From: Istiophorus platypterus
Lineage: Eukaryota; Chordata; Actinopteri; Istiophoriformes; Istiophoridae
Assembly (NCBI GenBank): GCA_016859345.1
Contig: CM029124.1
Coordinates: 23,761,480-23,825,479, forward strand
DNA: 64,000 bases
Direction: 5' to 3'
The translations under genes were made by a program, and so were the position numbers. The notes under the pieces are model-generated. The model was given only the letters and a program-made list of their open reading frames with translations. It did not search any database and was not told the DNA's origin. Every line of letters starts with the position of its first letter. Positions within the stretch are counted from its first letter, which is position 1. Below, one piece after another: positions 22,261 to 34,700 of this stretch.

Positions 22261-25200
22261 CAAGTGTGAGGATGCAATCTTCAAATCCCTGCTCTGTAAT
22301 AGAGAGTCGAGCCGGTTAGTGGTTGGCTTATCCGTCTGTAGTGGGAGACGGATGAGGGGGAGGGAGAATGATAATGGGAGGAGATAGTCAGGCCGCAAGC
22401 GTCATTATCCTTCCACCTGGGAAACGGGGAGCAGAGCTGATGCATGAATGAATGTGTGCACTAGAGATTATTAGGGAGAAGAAAACACCAATTTCTTTCT
22501 CTCACTGTTCTCCATTCTTTCTTTTTATCTTCACTCACATACACACAGTTCCACTCTGACCTCAGTTAATGCTTTAGTTTCGCACTCTGTCATTCTCTCG
22601 CTCAACCTCTCTGCCACCCTCCCACCAACACCAACCCACTCTCCATCACTATTACTGTTGCTATGGAAACTGCAATACGGAGTTGGCCTGTGTGTGTGTG
22701 TGTGTGTTTTTTTTTTTCCTTTTTTCTTTTCAGGCGACAATGAAACAACAGAGAGACAAAACAAATCAAGTGGGAATTGCTAATGTTCACACAGCAACTC
22801 ATTGCTTTTTATTTCCATATATGTCAGAAAACATGGAGGAAACAAATGACCATGATGATGATGTTAACAGATGGCTGTTACAAGCACAGCCTGTGGAGCA
22901 AAGGGACGTAGCCTCTGTGATGACAGGGCCATACGAAGCTTGGAGTATAGTTTTACCTCCAGCAGCTTCTCTGGAGCAGGAGAATCTCAATTTGGTCAAA
23001 TGGTAGGAAGGCTGAATACCTGTGGCTGATCTGGGATCAGCTGGTGGTATCTGCCATAGATGACTGGGATGGGTAAGATACTTCATGAAAATATACCCTG
23101 AAATATTCTTGTCTTTAAACCTTGTGCAACAGTCGGACTGAAATTCACCGGCCTGTCATGTCAATGTGGGATGGTGCAAGACGAACTGACCCACCTCACT
23201 GTAGGACTCACAGTTTCATGAAGTCAGCTCCAGGGTTACTCATGGACTGCATGGTTCAAAAAACATAATGAAGAAATCTTGATGAAAATCAGGTTTTAAA
23301 GTGACCATTGTGTATGTTTACTACATACTGGTCTCGACTTATGGTACTGACTTATCCTGGTTTTGATCATATTCTAGATGTGACGTGTACATGAGAAACC
23401 GGGTTATTAAGCTCCCTGCGTACATGATTCTACTGGTATCCAGGTTTCTTATCATCTGAAACAATGAAGGTGGGTCTGAATGTTCAAACCTGGCCTGTCA
23501 CCTCTGTACTGAGTGACTGACTAATATCAACCCAGTAGAAAGTGGGGTGAAACCTGGAGAGGGTGCGGACATGCCACAGTATCCCAGTTTTACTTGGAGT
23601 ATTCCAGCTAGCATATTGGGTTTCTCAAATACAGAATACTCCATGTTACTGCATGTATATCTCACAGTCATTCCAAAAAACAGACCACCACCGGGATACC
23701 AGTTTTACCGGGATTAGCTCCTCAGATTAGTGAGGACAACGCTGAGCCTGGTTACCAGCAGAGAAGAGAGCAGCTGTTGGAGGAAACCTGGAGAGAAACT
23801 GATTGGGACAGAGCCACTTGACAATCTAGAGGAAAATGAAGTTACATCCATTTGACCTCAGCCAATACTTACCTGCCTTCGCTCCTTCTCCAAGACACTA
23901 CAGAGCAGTGACAAAATAATACCCTCATCTCGGAACTAAAACTTTTTTTTTTAATCTTATAAATTAATTCTTTTGTTTGAGCACCAGCTCCTGAAACGAG
24001 GTGAGTCATGACTCACCTTGTTTTTAGAGCCTTTCCATATCACACGCCCACATCATTTGCCCATCATATTCAGAAGTTTCAGCATATACATGAAAGGAAT
24101 AGATTGGAGTATATTTAGCTCTTTGGCAGTTTTCCTCTATTTTTCTATTTTCTGCTAGTCTCAGCATCCAAGGACTCCTTTTACTGTGCTAAACTGCATG
24201 AAATAAAACAGCTTTTTGAAAGGATATGAACATAAAAATCTGTGAGGAAATCAGTCTGAACATCTGTATTTCTTTTCTTATTTATTATTAATTCTCATTC
24301 TCATTTTTATTATTTCTCATTTTCCTATGATGAAAATCAATAAAAACCTAAGAGGGGTATTTTTTTATGCCATGGTCCCTGATGCCCAAATTACTCTGTC
24401 CATTTACTGTTGAATATGCACACTAACCATTACCAACAGCTCTGCTAACACAGAGGTGTAGGTCAGGGGCTCCACCAGTGGCCCCTGTGGCCGGGCTGTG
24501 TGCACCGACAAATATTCCATAGACTGTCCATTCTTAGAAGTGAAAATGTAGTTTGTCCTGAGGCTGGTGCTTGAGGAAAAGGACCCGCAGTCATTAAAAT
24601 TGATTCATCCTAAGTAGCAAGAATATGCTCAGTAAATTTCATGGTAATCTTCCGTTTACCTTAGGAGAAATCTATTGTGGAGTCAACTTTTTTGCTTGGA
24701 GGGTGGATGGTGAAGTATTCAGAGGGAAGAAATGAGCCTTAACAGAGAAATAAACCTGAGCCTAAACACAAGCTGAACCTCAGGGTTACCCATTTTCATC
24801 TCTGTTCCTTGGAGAGAGCACAGACTTGTATACACCTCTGCTTTCTGGATTAATGATATTCCAGTTGTGTCAGATGTTTGGAGACAAAGCAGTGAACTCT
24901 CATCTAGCTTTAGACCTGGCAATCACTGGCCACATCTCAGCTTTGTTTAAATGATTTTGAAGAAAATAAAGAAATTAGAATCCTGTTCATAAAAAAAATT
25001 ACAACCTGGAACATCAGCAGCTATAAATAAAACACCATTTATTCATTTCCAGTGCAACCCAGAATAAGACCTGGTTGGCCAGTGAAGGCTAGTGAATCAT
25101 CAGCACAAGTAATGTTTAAAACTTGTGTCACTGTGAATCATCTTTGAAACACTAGTCATGACCCCAGTGACACCAGTGGAGATTAGAGTTGTATATGCAA

Positions 25201-26225
25201 GTATATGCGTGTTTTCATCTTATTTTCTAGGTGTGTGTGTGTGTGTGTGCATGTTGGTTGGGGGTGGCTGACAGCTGTGCACAGATTAAGGCCAAGATTT
25301 TCTTGGAGCATCTGTGTGTTTTGGCACAAAGTTACTTTCCGATTCAAGTGTGTTCGAAGTATTTACATATTTTTCTGTGTGTTTGCAGTGCATGTGTCTA
25401 GTTGTTGAGGACTGTTAATCCTTACTTTGATTCTCCCATTGTGTCTCAGTCTCCATGGTGCTGTGTGATCACTACTGTATGTGTTTGATCCCAATGTTAC
25501 TGTGGAGTACTACAGACTCTGACGTAGTCTAGGCTGTTCCACTGCACCAACCAGTCAGCCCACTGTAAGACCATCATTCTGCTCCCTGTTGGATCCAAGT
25601 GACCTCGTGGAACTGATCCTCAGTCTCACAGAGCCCCACATTAAAATTCAGCAGGCTGCAGACTGTCCACAAGGGGGAACTGTTTAGTTGCTATGAGATC
25701 AGTTTTACACATGCCGACCTGGCGACCCGTTAGGAAGGAAAGTCACTGAGAGTTTCACTATACCGCTGTTACTAAATCCACATTTTCTGTATTGACTCAT
25801 CCTGTTCAGAGGGTCTGGCCCAAAACCCTCACTTATGAAGGGGAACAATAAAGTGTGCATTCACACACCACCAGATAGTAGGCAGTCTGTCCCTTATATG
25901 AAAAATTCCATATTTGCCAATACTATTTTGGAGTGGTATTCAGTGGTAATTGTGCACAAATGCTCCACAATGGACTATATAATGTCCCACAGTGAACTAA
26001 ATAGAAATGTTGATAAATATGTGCTGAGATTAATGTTGTCTTGAATGTGAAACCTTATTTTCATGCTCACTTTGTTATTACTGTATCTGCTGACAGAACT
26101 GAGCCTTCCTAAAAATTTGTCTTTTCCTTCCTGCATGTGGTTTTGATGAGACTGCTGGCTCTCTATTGTAAAGCCTTATGGTTGAATATTTCTACATTCA
26201 AAAACCTAACATGAGGTTGAATGAG
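22261..26225. other. Intergenic region with decayed repeats
   Basis: No host gene recognised. It includes a GT tract at 22690-22707, a MITE-like inverted-repeat region at about 23390-23640 and a GT tract at 25232-25249. Confidence 0.5.
23390..23640. repeat. Possible MITE with imperfect inverted ends
   Basis: GAGAAACCGGGTTA near 23393 and GGGTTTCTC near 23619 are inverted, and the flanks share further loose similarity. The ends and the target duplication were not resolved. Confidence 0.35.
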
Positions 26226-26226
26226 G

Positions 26227-26481
26227 TTAAAAAGAAACTGCAGCCATCATTTCCAACCTCTCTATGTGTTTATTAGAGATGATACAGTGTTGGCCTTTTT
26301 GACATTTATACAAAACAAACAGAAAACAACAAGACAGCAGCTTCTGATTAGTCTCCATACTGGCTCTGATGTCTGTTTTCTTGTCCTGTGACATTCGTGG
26401 GTTACTGTCCTCGGATGGAGAGTGTGAGCACGTGCTGGGTGATTTGTGTTTAGCATTCTGTTTTGGTTTTTCAGAAGACAT
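26227..26481 (-). CDS. Small hypothetical ORF (84 residues) behind a TATA-like box
   Basis: An ATG-initiated minus-strand ORF begins MSSEKPKQNAKHKSPSTC. It is hydrophilic and Lys/Ser-rich for about 50 residues, then hydrophobic and Cys-rich (LLSCCFLFVLYKC). A TATATAAAAA lies about 100 bp upstream of the ATG (26584-26575). The frame stays open for 30 more codons upstream to a GTG. No family is recognised. A minus-strand AATAAA at 26268-26273 falls inside the ORF, before its stop, which argues against a simple single-exon gene. The segment may instead be distal NDST2 3' UTR or a chance ORF. Confidence 0.2.
   Translation of the reverse strand: MSSEKPKQNAKHKSPSTCSHSPSEDSNPRMSQDKKTDIRASMETNQKLLSCCFLFVLYKCQKGQHCIISNKHIERLEMMAAVSF
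26268..26273 (-). terminator. Minus-strand AATAAA, possible distal NDST2 poly(A) signal
   Basis: This is the first exact minus-strand AATAAA I found downstream of the NDST2 stop codon, 2.2 kb away. If used, the NDST2 3' UTR is long and includes the TG-rich tract at 27.9 kb. Confidence 0.3.
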
Positions 26482-26584
26482 CTGACGTGAAGGTTCTTTT
26501 TCTTTACCGAGCGTGTAGCTCTTACTGACTGAGGTGCTTATCTCCCTCTCACAGTCAAACGCAACCCGCACTAGTTTTTATATA

Positions 26585-27936
26585 GCTGTGGTCCAGGGCT
26601 GTGCCTTGTGATTACATCATGTCAGAATCAGTGTCAACAGCTGCATTACTATTTAAGGTGAGAACACAAAAAAAGTACACTACCAAATAGTGACATTTCC
26701 AAGTCAGTGCACTAGCTGTGGTTCGTCCTGTGTCAATTGAATAATGAATTCTGTGGTTCTAAGGGAGCTTTGTCATGACTGACATAATAACTCTCATAAT
26801 GATGTTATCTCAGCTGTGGCCTGGAGACTAGGCAGGAAGGGTCTAATGACAAGATGCAGTCAAGTTGCCTTATGGGCAATGAGGCACTCAGGGTTTTGGA
26901 GTTCGGGCCACACTAGCAGTACTAGATAACTACTTGAATTTCAACCATTTTTTTAAAAAACAATTTATCTCTTGTGAGTTGCGCCACTTTATACAAGTGC
27001 AATATTAATTCAGTAGAGTACCCCTCTAGGGTAACCTTGCTATCTATATTTAGCTACATTTAGTTTGTAAATTTGCAGTGGACCTCAGCTTGGTATGTAT
27101 GGTATAATGACTTTTAATAATACCGAGCATCAGCAGCTATTTCAAAGGAGAAATCTCCAGCCAGAACCACAAAATTTAGAGGACAAAACATTACCGTTTT
27201 AAATTAACACTGGATAATTAATCTCATCAATAGTGTTCACTACATTATAAAGAGCTGAAATGAAACCTGAAATTTTACACTCTGATTCAGAAGTATGAAA
27301 ACTTCAATCAGAATCACACTGACATTGGTATCAACTCAAAAAACTGAAAATCCAGCCCTCCAACCGAACCATTACTCAACAGTATATTGTGTTCTTTTGT
27401 CTATTTGTCAAAACATGGATGGTAAACTAAACAAAATAACTGAATTGTAGCATAAAAGCAAGAATTTAAGTGATCTTATATTACAGCTAGAGAATGGAGG
27501 GAGACCTTAGTTACAGTGGAGGAAAGTCTGTCATTATTCAAAAGTCATCCTTATCTTAGTAAAGGAACTAGGCATAATAGGCTGCTCAGTGACAGCTGTT
27601 TCCCTGACAAGATGTTAGTGTGGGCACAGTCTGGACCAATATTTACATTAACCTGTCATCATATTAACTAAATCCATTTTTAAACATCTCTTCCTACAGT
27701 AAACGGAATGAAAAATTGTGAGGTTCAAAGGGAACACAGCACCCTGACTGCTGGCTCTACCTGCAAGTAGATGTGTGTGTAACAGAGAACTCTAGATCAG
27801 GATATGGACTGTCTGTAATGTCGGCTTCAGGCTGCTGGCCATTCTGTTTCCCACCTGACCCCAAACATAACATATACAATTGCCTTTGAAAAGGAACTGC
27901 TTTACAATCATTCTTGTGTGTGTTTGTGTGTTTGTG

Positions 27937-27987
<51 letters not shown>

Positions 27988-28481
27988 GCATGTTAGCGAT
28001 GTGTCCAGTCATACTTTCCACATCAGCATGGTCTCATCCTGTGAGTTTTTCTCCTCACATTAAGGCGGTCTGATCTATTCTTTATGCCTCAAACCTGTTG
28101 GGCACCCAGTCTTTTGGATACACGGCAAACTGATGTCTGCAGTGTCAGCCAGGCCCCCCGTCCCACACACACCACCGGAGGCTTACGGCTGCCCGATGCT
28201 CACAGGAGGTTGGCAACAAATCAGGAGCTGGAGGGAGAGTCCATTTGGGATCCTTCTCCAACAGGGAACGGCTCTTTCAGAAAGATCTCATGCTATCTTC
28301 TTTTTGCCATGGAACAGGAGCACCAGTAACATCAGCTAAAACCTTGTAGCTCTTTTTGCATGTGCTGCTGTCGATTTAGATTAGGTAATCCAGTCTAATC
28401 CAGAGCCAAGTGTTGGCTCATCCACAGACTCCAGCCCTGGCTTCTCTGTGGTGTGCCTTGCCTGTCTGTGGGCTTGTGGCC
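26585..28481 (-). other. ndst2: NDST2 3' flank or 3' UTR
   Basis: No gene recognised. It contains a long plus-strand GT/GTTT tract at 27914-27989, which would be CA-rich in a minus-strand transcript. No AATAAA occurs on the minus strand in this interval, although an ATTAAA lies near 27112. Confidence 0.4.
27914..27989. repeat. (GT)n/(GTTT) microsatellite
   Basis: An interrupted GT repeat of about 75 bp with scattered TTT interruptions. Confidence 0.92.
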
Positions 28482-28607
28482 TCAGCTCCAGCTGGTGCTC
28501 TGGAGTTCTTGCCGGAGCCAGGACGGCAGAGGTTGGCCCAATCGATTCAGCAGACGTAGCAGCTCCATGTTGCGCTCACGGTAGTACTCAGCCAGAAAGG
28601 CACGGGT
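28482..28607 (-). CDS. ndst2: NDST2 coding exon 13 (terminal)
   Basis: 41 codons plus TGA, encoding LAEYYRERNMELLRLLNRLG and QPLPSWLRQELQ, the NDST2-type C-terminus. The acceptor is preceded by a G run and a long UG repeat, with almost no polypyrimidine tract. Confidence 0.94.
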   Translation of the reverse strand, partial: TRAFLAEYYRERNMELLRLLNRLGQPLPSWLRQELQSTSWS

Positions 28608-28689
28608 CTGTGTGCACATACATACACCCCCCCCCCACACACACACACACACACACACACACCGCCCAACACACAAACACACACACCCC

Positions 28690-28736
<47 letters not shown>

Positions 28737-31700
28737 AAAGGTCAATGATCAGAAGAAATAGAAGAAATATTTCTGACACATATGTTGAAAGTGCACTGAT
28801 TAATAGTGGGCTTTCTTAGGTGTTTTAGGTAATAACAGTGTCTCTTCGGTTTCCATAGTGGCTGCTTAACTTTTAAATGATATCTCTGGTTTCCTCAATA
28901 TATTTCTTATATTCAAAAAATCCCCCAAAAAACAATGTGTTGGTCCTACTCTATCTGAAACTCATCTCCAAAACCATTAGTTCTTACTGAGGATGCAAAC
29001 CCTTAAAACACCTCCCAAATATATAGTTTCATAAAAAAAATATTTTCCTTTGACAGCTGGATGATGTAGTTTTTAACAAAATGTTAATCTAACAGGGGAA
29101 AATGAAGCAGATTAATATACTTTTAATGCTCTTCTGCAGTGCCTCTTAAAGTAGGTGCTGAACCCCTCTGGTGTGCCATAGAACAGGCCAAGATTTGATA
29201 TTTCCATTTTTAATTTAATTTTAATAATGTTTCACTACTTTAAATATGGAAAAATTTTCTTGAACCATATTTTTATCTCATGAATTCAATATATAAAAAC
29301 AAAAATAGACAAAAATTAAAAAAAAATGTGAATCTCGTTAATTTAAACTCTAGTTATACCGTGGCTAATAATATTACAGCTCATAGCTGCCAGTGCTGTC
29401 ACAATGAATAGCAGTGACAGCTTCAGAGAGCAATGACATGCTGGTCAGACAGCCCAGTGAAAGCTATTGAGTTAACATCTTAACGGAGAGGTTGTGGTTG
29501 CTTGTGGGACACAGATATTCGCCACTGTCAGTAGCAGTGTGTTGCTGCCGTCGTATCTGTGTCAACTAGTGAGGTCACTGTATTACTGAATCTCAGTTAT
29601 TAATTAGGTGAGTATGATGTTCTTGTCACTGATAGAACTGATGCCCAAAACTTAAAAAAAACAAGTATTAGTACAACAAAATGACCATGTAAAAGAGCCT
29701 GCACATGCCAGTCAGTGAGTGAAGCACAGCTTTAATAGTCATAAGTGTAGATATACCTCAGGACTCATCTCTGTGTACTTCCTGCCTTTACTCTTCCCCA
29801 GACATTTGGCTCGACCTCCTTCCACCCGCTGACACCAGAAACCCTTACTGTCATCATACCTGCACACACATAGTATGCTACAGTTCAACACTTCTTGCAT
29901 TTGGTATATGGAAACCTTATGGAAAAACATGGAAACATTGCAGGGCTTTTTTTCTATTTTTTTTCTATTTTTTTGCTTTGACATAATTTTGAACTGGACA
30001 ACAGCTATCTAGATGAACAGTAAGTGTGTGTGACAGTGCTACAAACATTAGAGCCTGGGTGTAGTTGAAGATGGGAGTGACACCAAGGAATTTCTGGATT
30101 CCCTCCATCACCAGTGCTGGATTGGACCTCAGTAGGGCCCCATCCACGATGTGTAACTAAGACACAAAGACACACAAATAAGCACACACAATCTGTAGTA
30201 TCACATCAATCCACCATATATTAAATAAGTTATAATCAAGGACATTCTCTACATAGAGCTAAGACTGCATATTACAGCTCCTCAAAACCGTTGTCAGAGT
30301 CACAGTAAGTTAACATTTAAGTTTAAACATATAAACAATAAAGATTGATTTAAACTTGGCTGGACAATAACTACGCTATTTTACGGCTTTCCTTTTTCAC
30401 AACATGTCAGAGAGTAAGAGGGGAAGGGGCAATATTTAATGATTTGTTAACTGTTTGAAAAAAGCTTGTAGCTTTTATAAATCTTAGATGTTGCTGCTGT
30501 TGGTTTATTATGTTGTTCCCTGTGCCTACTTTATAATGTACTTCTGAAGTAGACTAACTTCATTAACAGCTACTATTGCCAGTATAATTACAAATGTCAC
30601 ATCACAACCAGTGTCCACCAGCTCCTCCACAGAAATTTGGTAAGCAGAGATGCAAACTTTAATGTTTTAGTGTCAGTGGGACTTCTCTTAGAACCAGGCT
30701 AATCTAATGCATTACCATTCCTATGCAGACTTACTGTATCTAACTTCTTGAACTAATGCTGATACTGTTACTCCAGATGTTTCAATGGGGTCAATTATAC
30801 AGTTTAAAACCATTTTGCAATGAAACGAACCATTCTTAAAACCAAGCCTATAGTGGGTAGGTATCATCTTGATAAAGAATTTCCATTGAGCAGCCAAAAC
30901 AATCACACACAAATTGACAATATTGCGCATAAACTTCTTTGTGAGGTGAAGCATAATATTACACAATTTCCATCCGTCTTTTCAATTCTATTGATATTTT
31001 ATGTAATATAACTGGATGGACACAAGCTGTTGATTATGATAATGAACCATACCAATGTCCACCTGCTGCAGTGTGTTAGCAGTGGGTGTGTATTACCTGG
31101 CTGGGCTGGTAGTGTTGCAGCCAGCGCTCAAGGTGAGTAGCATAGGCCCCAGGATTTAGGCAGCGTCTCTGAAGGGCCAGCAGGTCCTTGGGAGCTGAGG
31201 GGCCTGCTGTTACCACTAAATGGAAAGTGTTGTTGAGGGCTGCGGGGTCCTGGTGGGCCCTCTGGTGCTGTTGTCATTAATACACACAAAACAATCAAGT
31301 TTAACAGTAAAGAGGGTTACGACTGTCACAAAGAACTGGTATAGTCGGACACAATCCCGAATTAGAGTACAATTTTACCAGGAGAGTGGATAATCTTGCA
31401 GAGCGTGGGATAGTTTCTCACCTGGTACCAGGAGTAAGCCCTGTCAGATGGGTTGATGAGCACTGCTAGGATTTTGGCTCTAGGTAGCAGGGCAGCAGCT
31501 CTCTTAGGAGCTACCTCTGTATCAAAGTAGTTTGCACTTTTTTCAAACATGAAATCTGTGCTGACATTCGAGGGGAATGGGAAGAAGTCCATGTACCTGA
31601 GAGAACACAAAAAGAACAAGTACAAGTTAGCCAGTGCCTTCAAAAAGGCTTAACATCCCCAAACCATTTCATTTTATATTTTATTGTGTTACCATTTGAA

Positions 31701-34700
31701 TGGCAATATTTTATGACAATGGTCACCAGCAAAGAATCTTTGATGTCATAGTGAAAACAGATGTCAACAACCTGATCAAACCAAGTACAAATATATATGA
31801 ATGCATAAGTATTCACACCCTAGAGTCAGCACACAGTAGAGACACCTTTGGCAACAATTACAGCCCATTCTGTCCTTTTTCAAGTGCTTGGGCTCTGTTT
31901 CCCTTAATTTCTGAACTGAATGAAGTCCTGAACTCTGACTCTTCGCCCCACCACTCTAACATTGTTGTTTCAAAGGTTTGGCTTTATTTTCAGGGTTGTT
32001 GCTCTTTTTTTTTCAGTTTAATAATTATTAATTTAGTCTCTGTTAACTTTTTCACAACAGTCACATGTAGGTTTATTCCTAGTGTACTGTCCCTAATCTG
32101 ACAAAAAAACTATATGTAACTACCTTGAGATATCCCCCACCACAGCTCAGCAAGGAAACACTACAGACACAAAGAGGTAATTCTATACTAAAACATCGGT
32201 TTTGCCGTGTTAGAAAGATCCCTTCTCTGTAGAATGTGCCCCCACTATGCGTGTCCCTCCCCCTGAAATATACATGTTATGTAAGTATTGTATTAGGTTA
32301 GACTTAGAAAAAAATCTGAACCTATCATTTACTGCCTATACACATCAGTTTAGCTGAATTGAATCTAGGAAAAAAGAAACATCAAAATAATAAAAAAAAA
32401 AAACCCAAACAAACAGATTTAAGCCATTCTGTATTTTCAGACTGTGACTGAGTATTTCTGATTTTCTTAAGAAAGTACACAGAATGTGGTAGACTGTGTG
32501 GCAGTTTTTACCAGTCAATCCCATTGTCATAGTTTGCTCCACTGAAGAACTGGATCTCCTCGAAGGTGGTGGGGCTGGGGAAGGAACTGGTGATTGCTGG
32601 GTGGAGGCTCAGGAATGAATGAAGCGCTGTAGTGCCTTTGCATAAGGACAACATTTATCACAATGAGTAGAAATATATACACACATAGATAAGGATGAAA
32701 AGGGAGAGAGCACGCGTGGTACCTGTTTTTTGTGGTCCAATGACGAGGAACTTGGGGAGTCGGTCACAGGTTTTTTCTTTAGACCAAATATCTTTGTGTC
32801 TCTTGTCATGACAAGGGTTCTGAAAAATAATGTGGTTCATTTCATTTTTTTATGCTATCAAGGAGCAAATACGTTCAATACTTCAACAGTCAAGCCATAT
32901 CCTTTTTCCACCAGCAAATTTAAAGAAAGATCTAAAGATAAAAAAAGGTAGTTGAAGATAAAAATTACATTTTAAAAATGAAGAAAAACAAATGTTATAC
33001 ACCTGTGGCTTTTACTTTCACCATGACAAACTATATTTGAACTTTTTCTTGATTAAATGATTGTAAGTAATTGACTATGTATATTAAAAACGGTCCAAAG
33101 GGGATTAAGGCAAAGAGAACTTTGTTTCTATTCCTTTAAAAAAATACATTAAAATAGTATAATGCCCAGTTCTCAACAAAATCTCTTCCTTTCTACCAAA
33201 GAAATTTCAAGTCAATCTCAAACAACTCTGCAAAAAAAAGATCTGTAAGTCAAAACTGATATACCAACCTGCCAGAGTGGGTCTCTCTCCTCAGGGAAAA
33301 TCTGGAAGTATTTTTCAGCGAGCTGGACGGGGGGCAATGTCTGCAGCCTGAGGTTAGTCCAACACTGGACAAACTTCACCAAAGACTCAAAGGTGTAGAG
33401 ACCCAGCCGGTCGTTGCCATAATTAGACAGGTGGGTCATGAAGATACTGATCTGGATTAAGAGGACACAAAGTACTTTACAAGTTAGTTAAAATTTACTA
33501 AAACTGTTCTAGAGCTCAGATCAGGATCCGGTTAAAAATTTGGGGAGAACGATAATCAAAATTTACTTACAAACAAAAAAAGCAATATACATATCCAGGC
33601 ATGCAAAAAAATACATCAAAACATGTTTGATTAAGATCCTTTATTTAGCATTTATAAGCGGGACATAAAGATTTAATACAAACATAATGTAGTTTTAAGC
33701 AAATTCAAATGTTTATAAATGTATTTGTTTACTAATTTGGAGACCTGTAAGTTGAGGACGCTGAATAAACAGATAATGGATGACAGTATGGTAAAAGACA
33801 GCATTATTGAAAATTAATAATCCAAATTTTTTGTTTATTTTTCATTATAAAATAAAATATGTATCCATATGAAAAGTTGTAATTGTTGACAAATTGATAA
33901 GAATGTGTAACATACGTTACATGAGACTTGGGACATTTCTTCAGGCAAAAGTAATTACAGACAATACCAATAAGATAAACAATAATGATCAAGAAAGTAA
34001 AACTGCATTAGATAAGGTTTACACAACAGATAAAGAAATCAGTGTATAAATACTTTAAATGGTAAGGGGTAGATAAAGTAGAGTTATTAGATGTTTTGAT
34101 TTCAGAGTACACAGAGATGAAGGCATGGTCATTTAAATCGATTAGTTCAGTGTGTTACAAATTTCAGGTGTTACAGTTTAGTAGCCTGATGCCCTGGTCT
34201 GCTTCCTGTGCCACCTGCCACAGAAGCATGATGAACAGTCTTCTGTCTTCTGGGTGGCCACAGCTCTTGGTGATCGTACATGCCATACTAACACAACGCC
34301 GACAGTACATGCCTTGTATAGTGGGAAATTTACTTCAGGGCTTCAGGGCTATCTGGAGAGCCTTGTGGTCTTGGCTGAAGCAGTTGCCATGCCTGTCAAG
34401 ATATTCTCCATGGTGCATCTAGTTTTTGAAGTTTTAGAGCCCATTTCCAAACCTCCTCAGCCTCCAGAAGAAGAGACGTTGGCACACTGCTCTAACTGCA
34501 GTCTCCATGTTGAGGTCCTAAGGTTGACCCTTTTGAAGGAGCCCATCACATCAGCTTAACAAAGTTAGTGTGAAGCCACGTGTTCCCATGTGGAAGACGT
34601 TTTTAAGGATCGTCAGGAAGTTAAGCTGTGGGCTGAACAGCATCTCAACCTCTTCCCTTGTGGTCTTTGATGGAACATAGACCAATCCACATTCACTTTA

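Noticed and set aside
28448..28819. Plus-strand ORF with His-Thr repeats over the CA array
   Set aside because: It is the antisense of NDST2 exon 13 followed by microsatellite translation.
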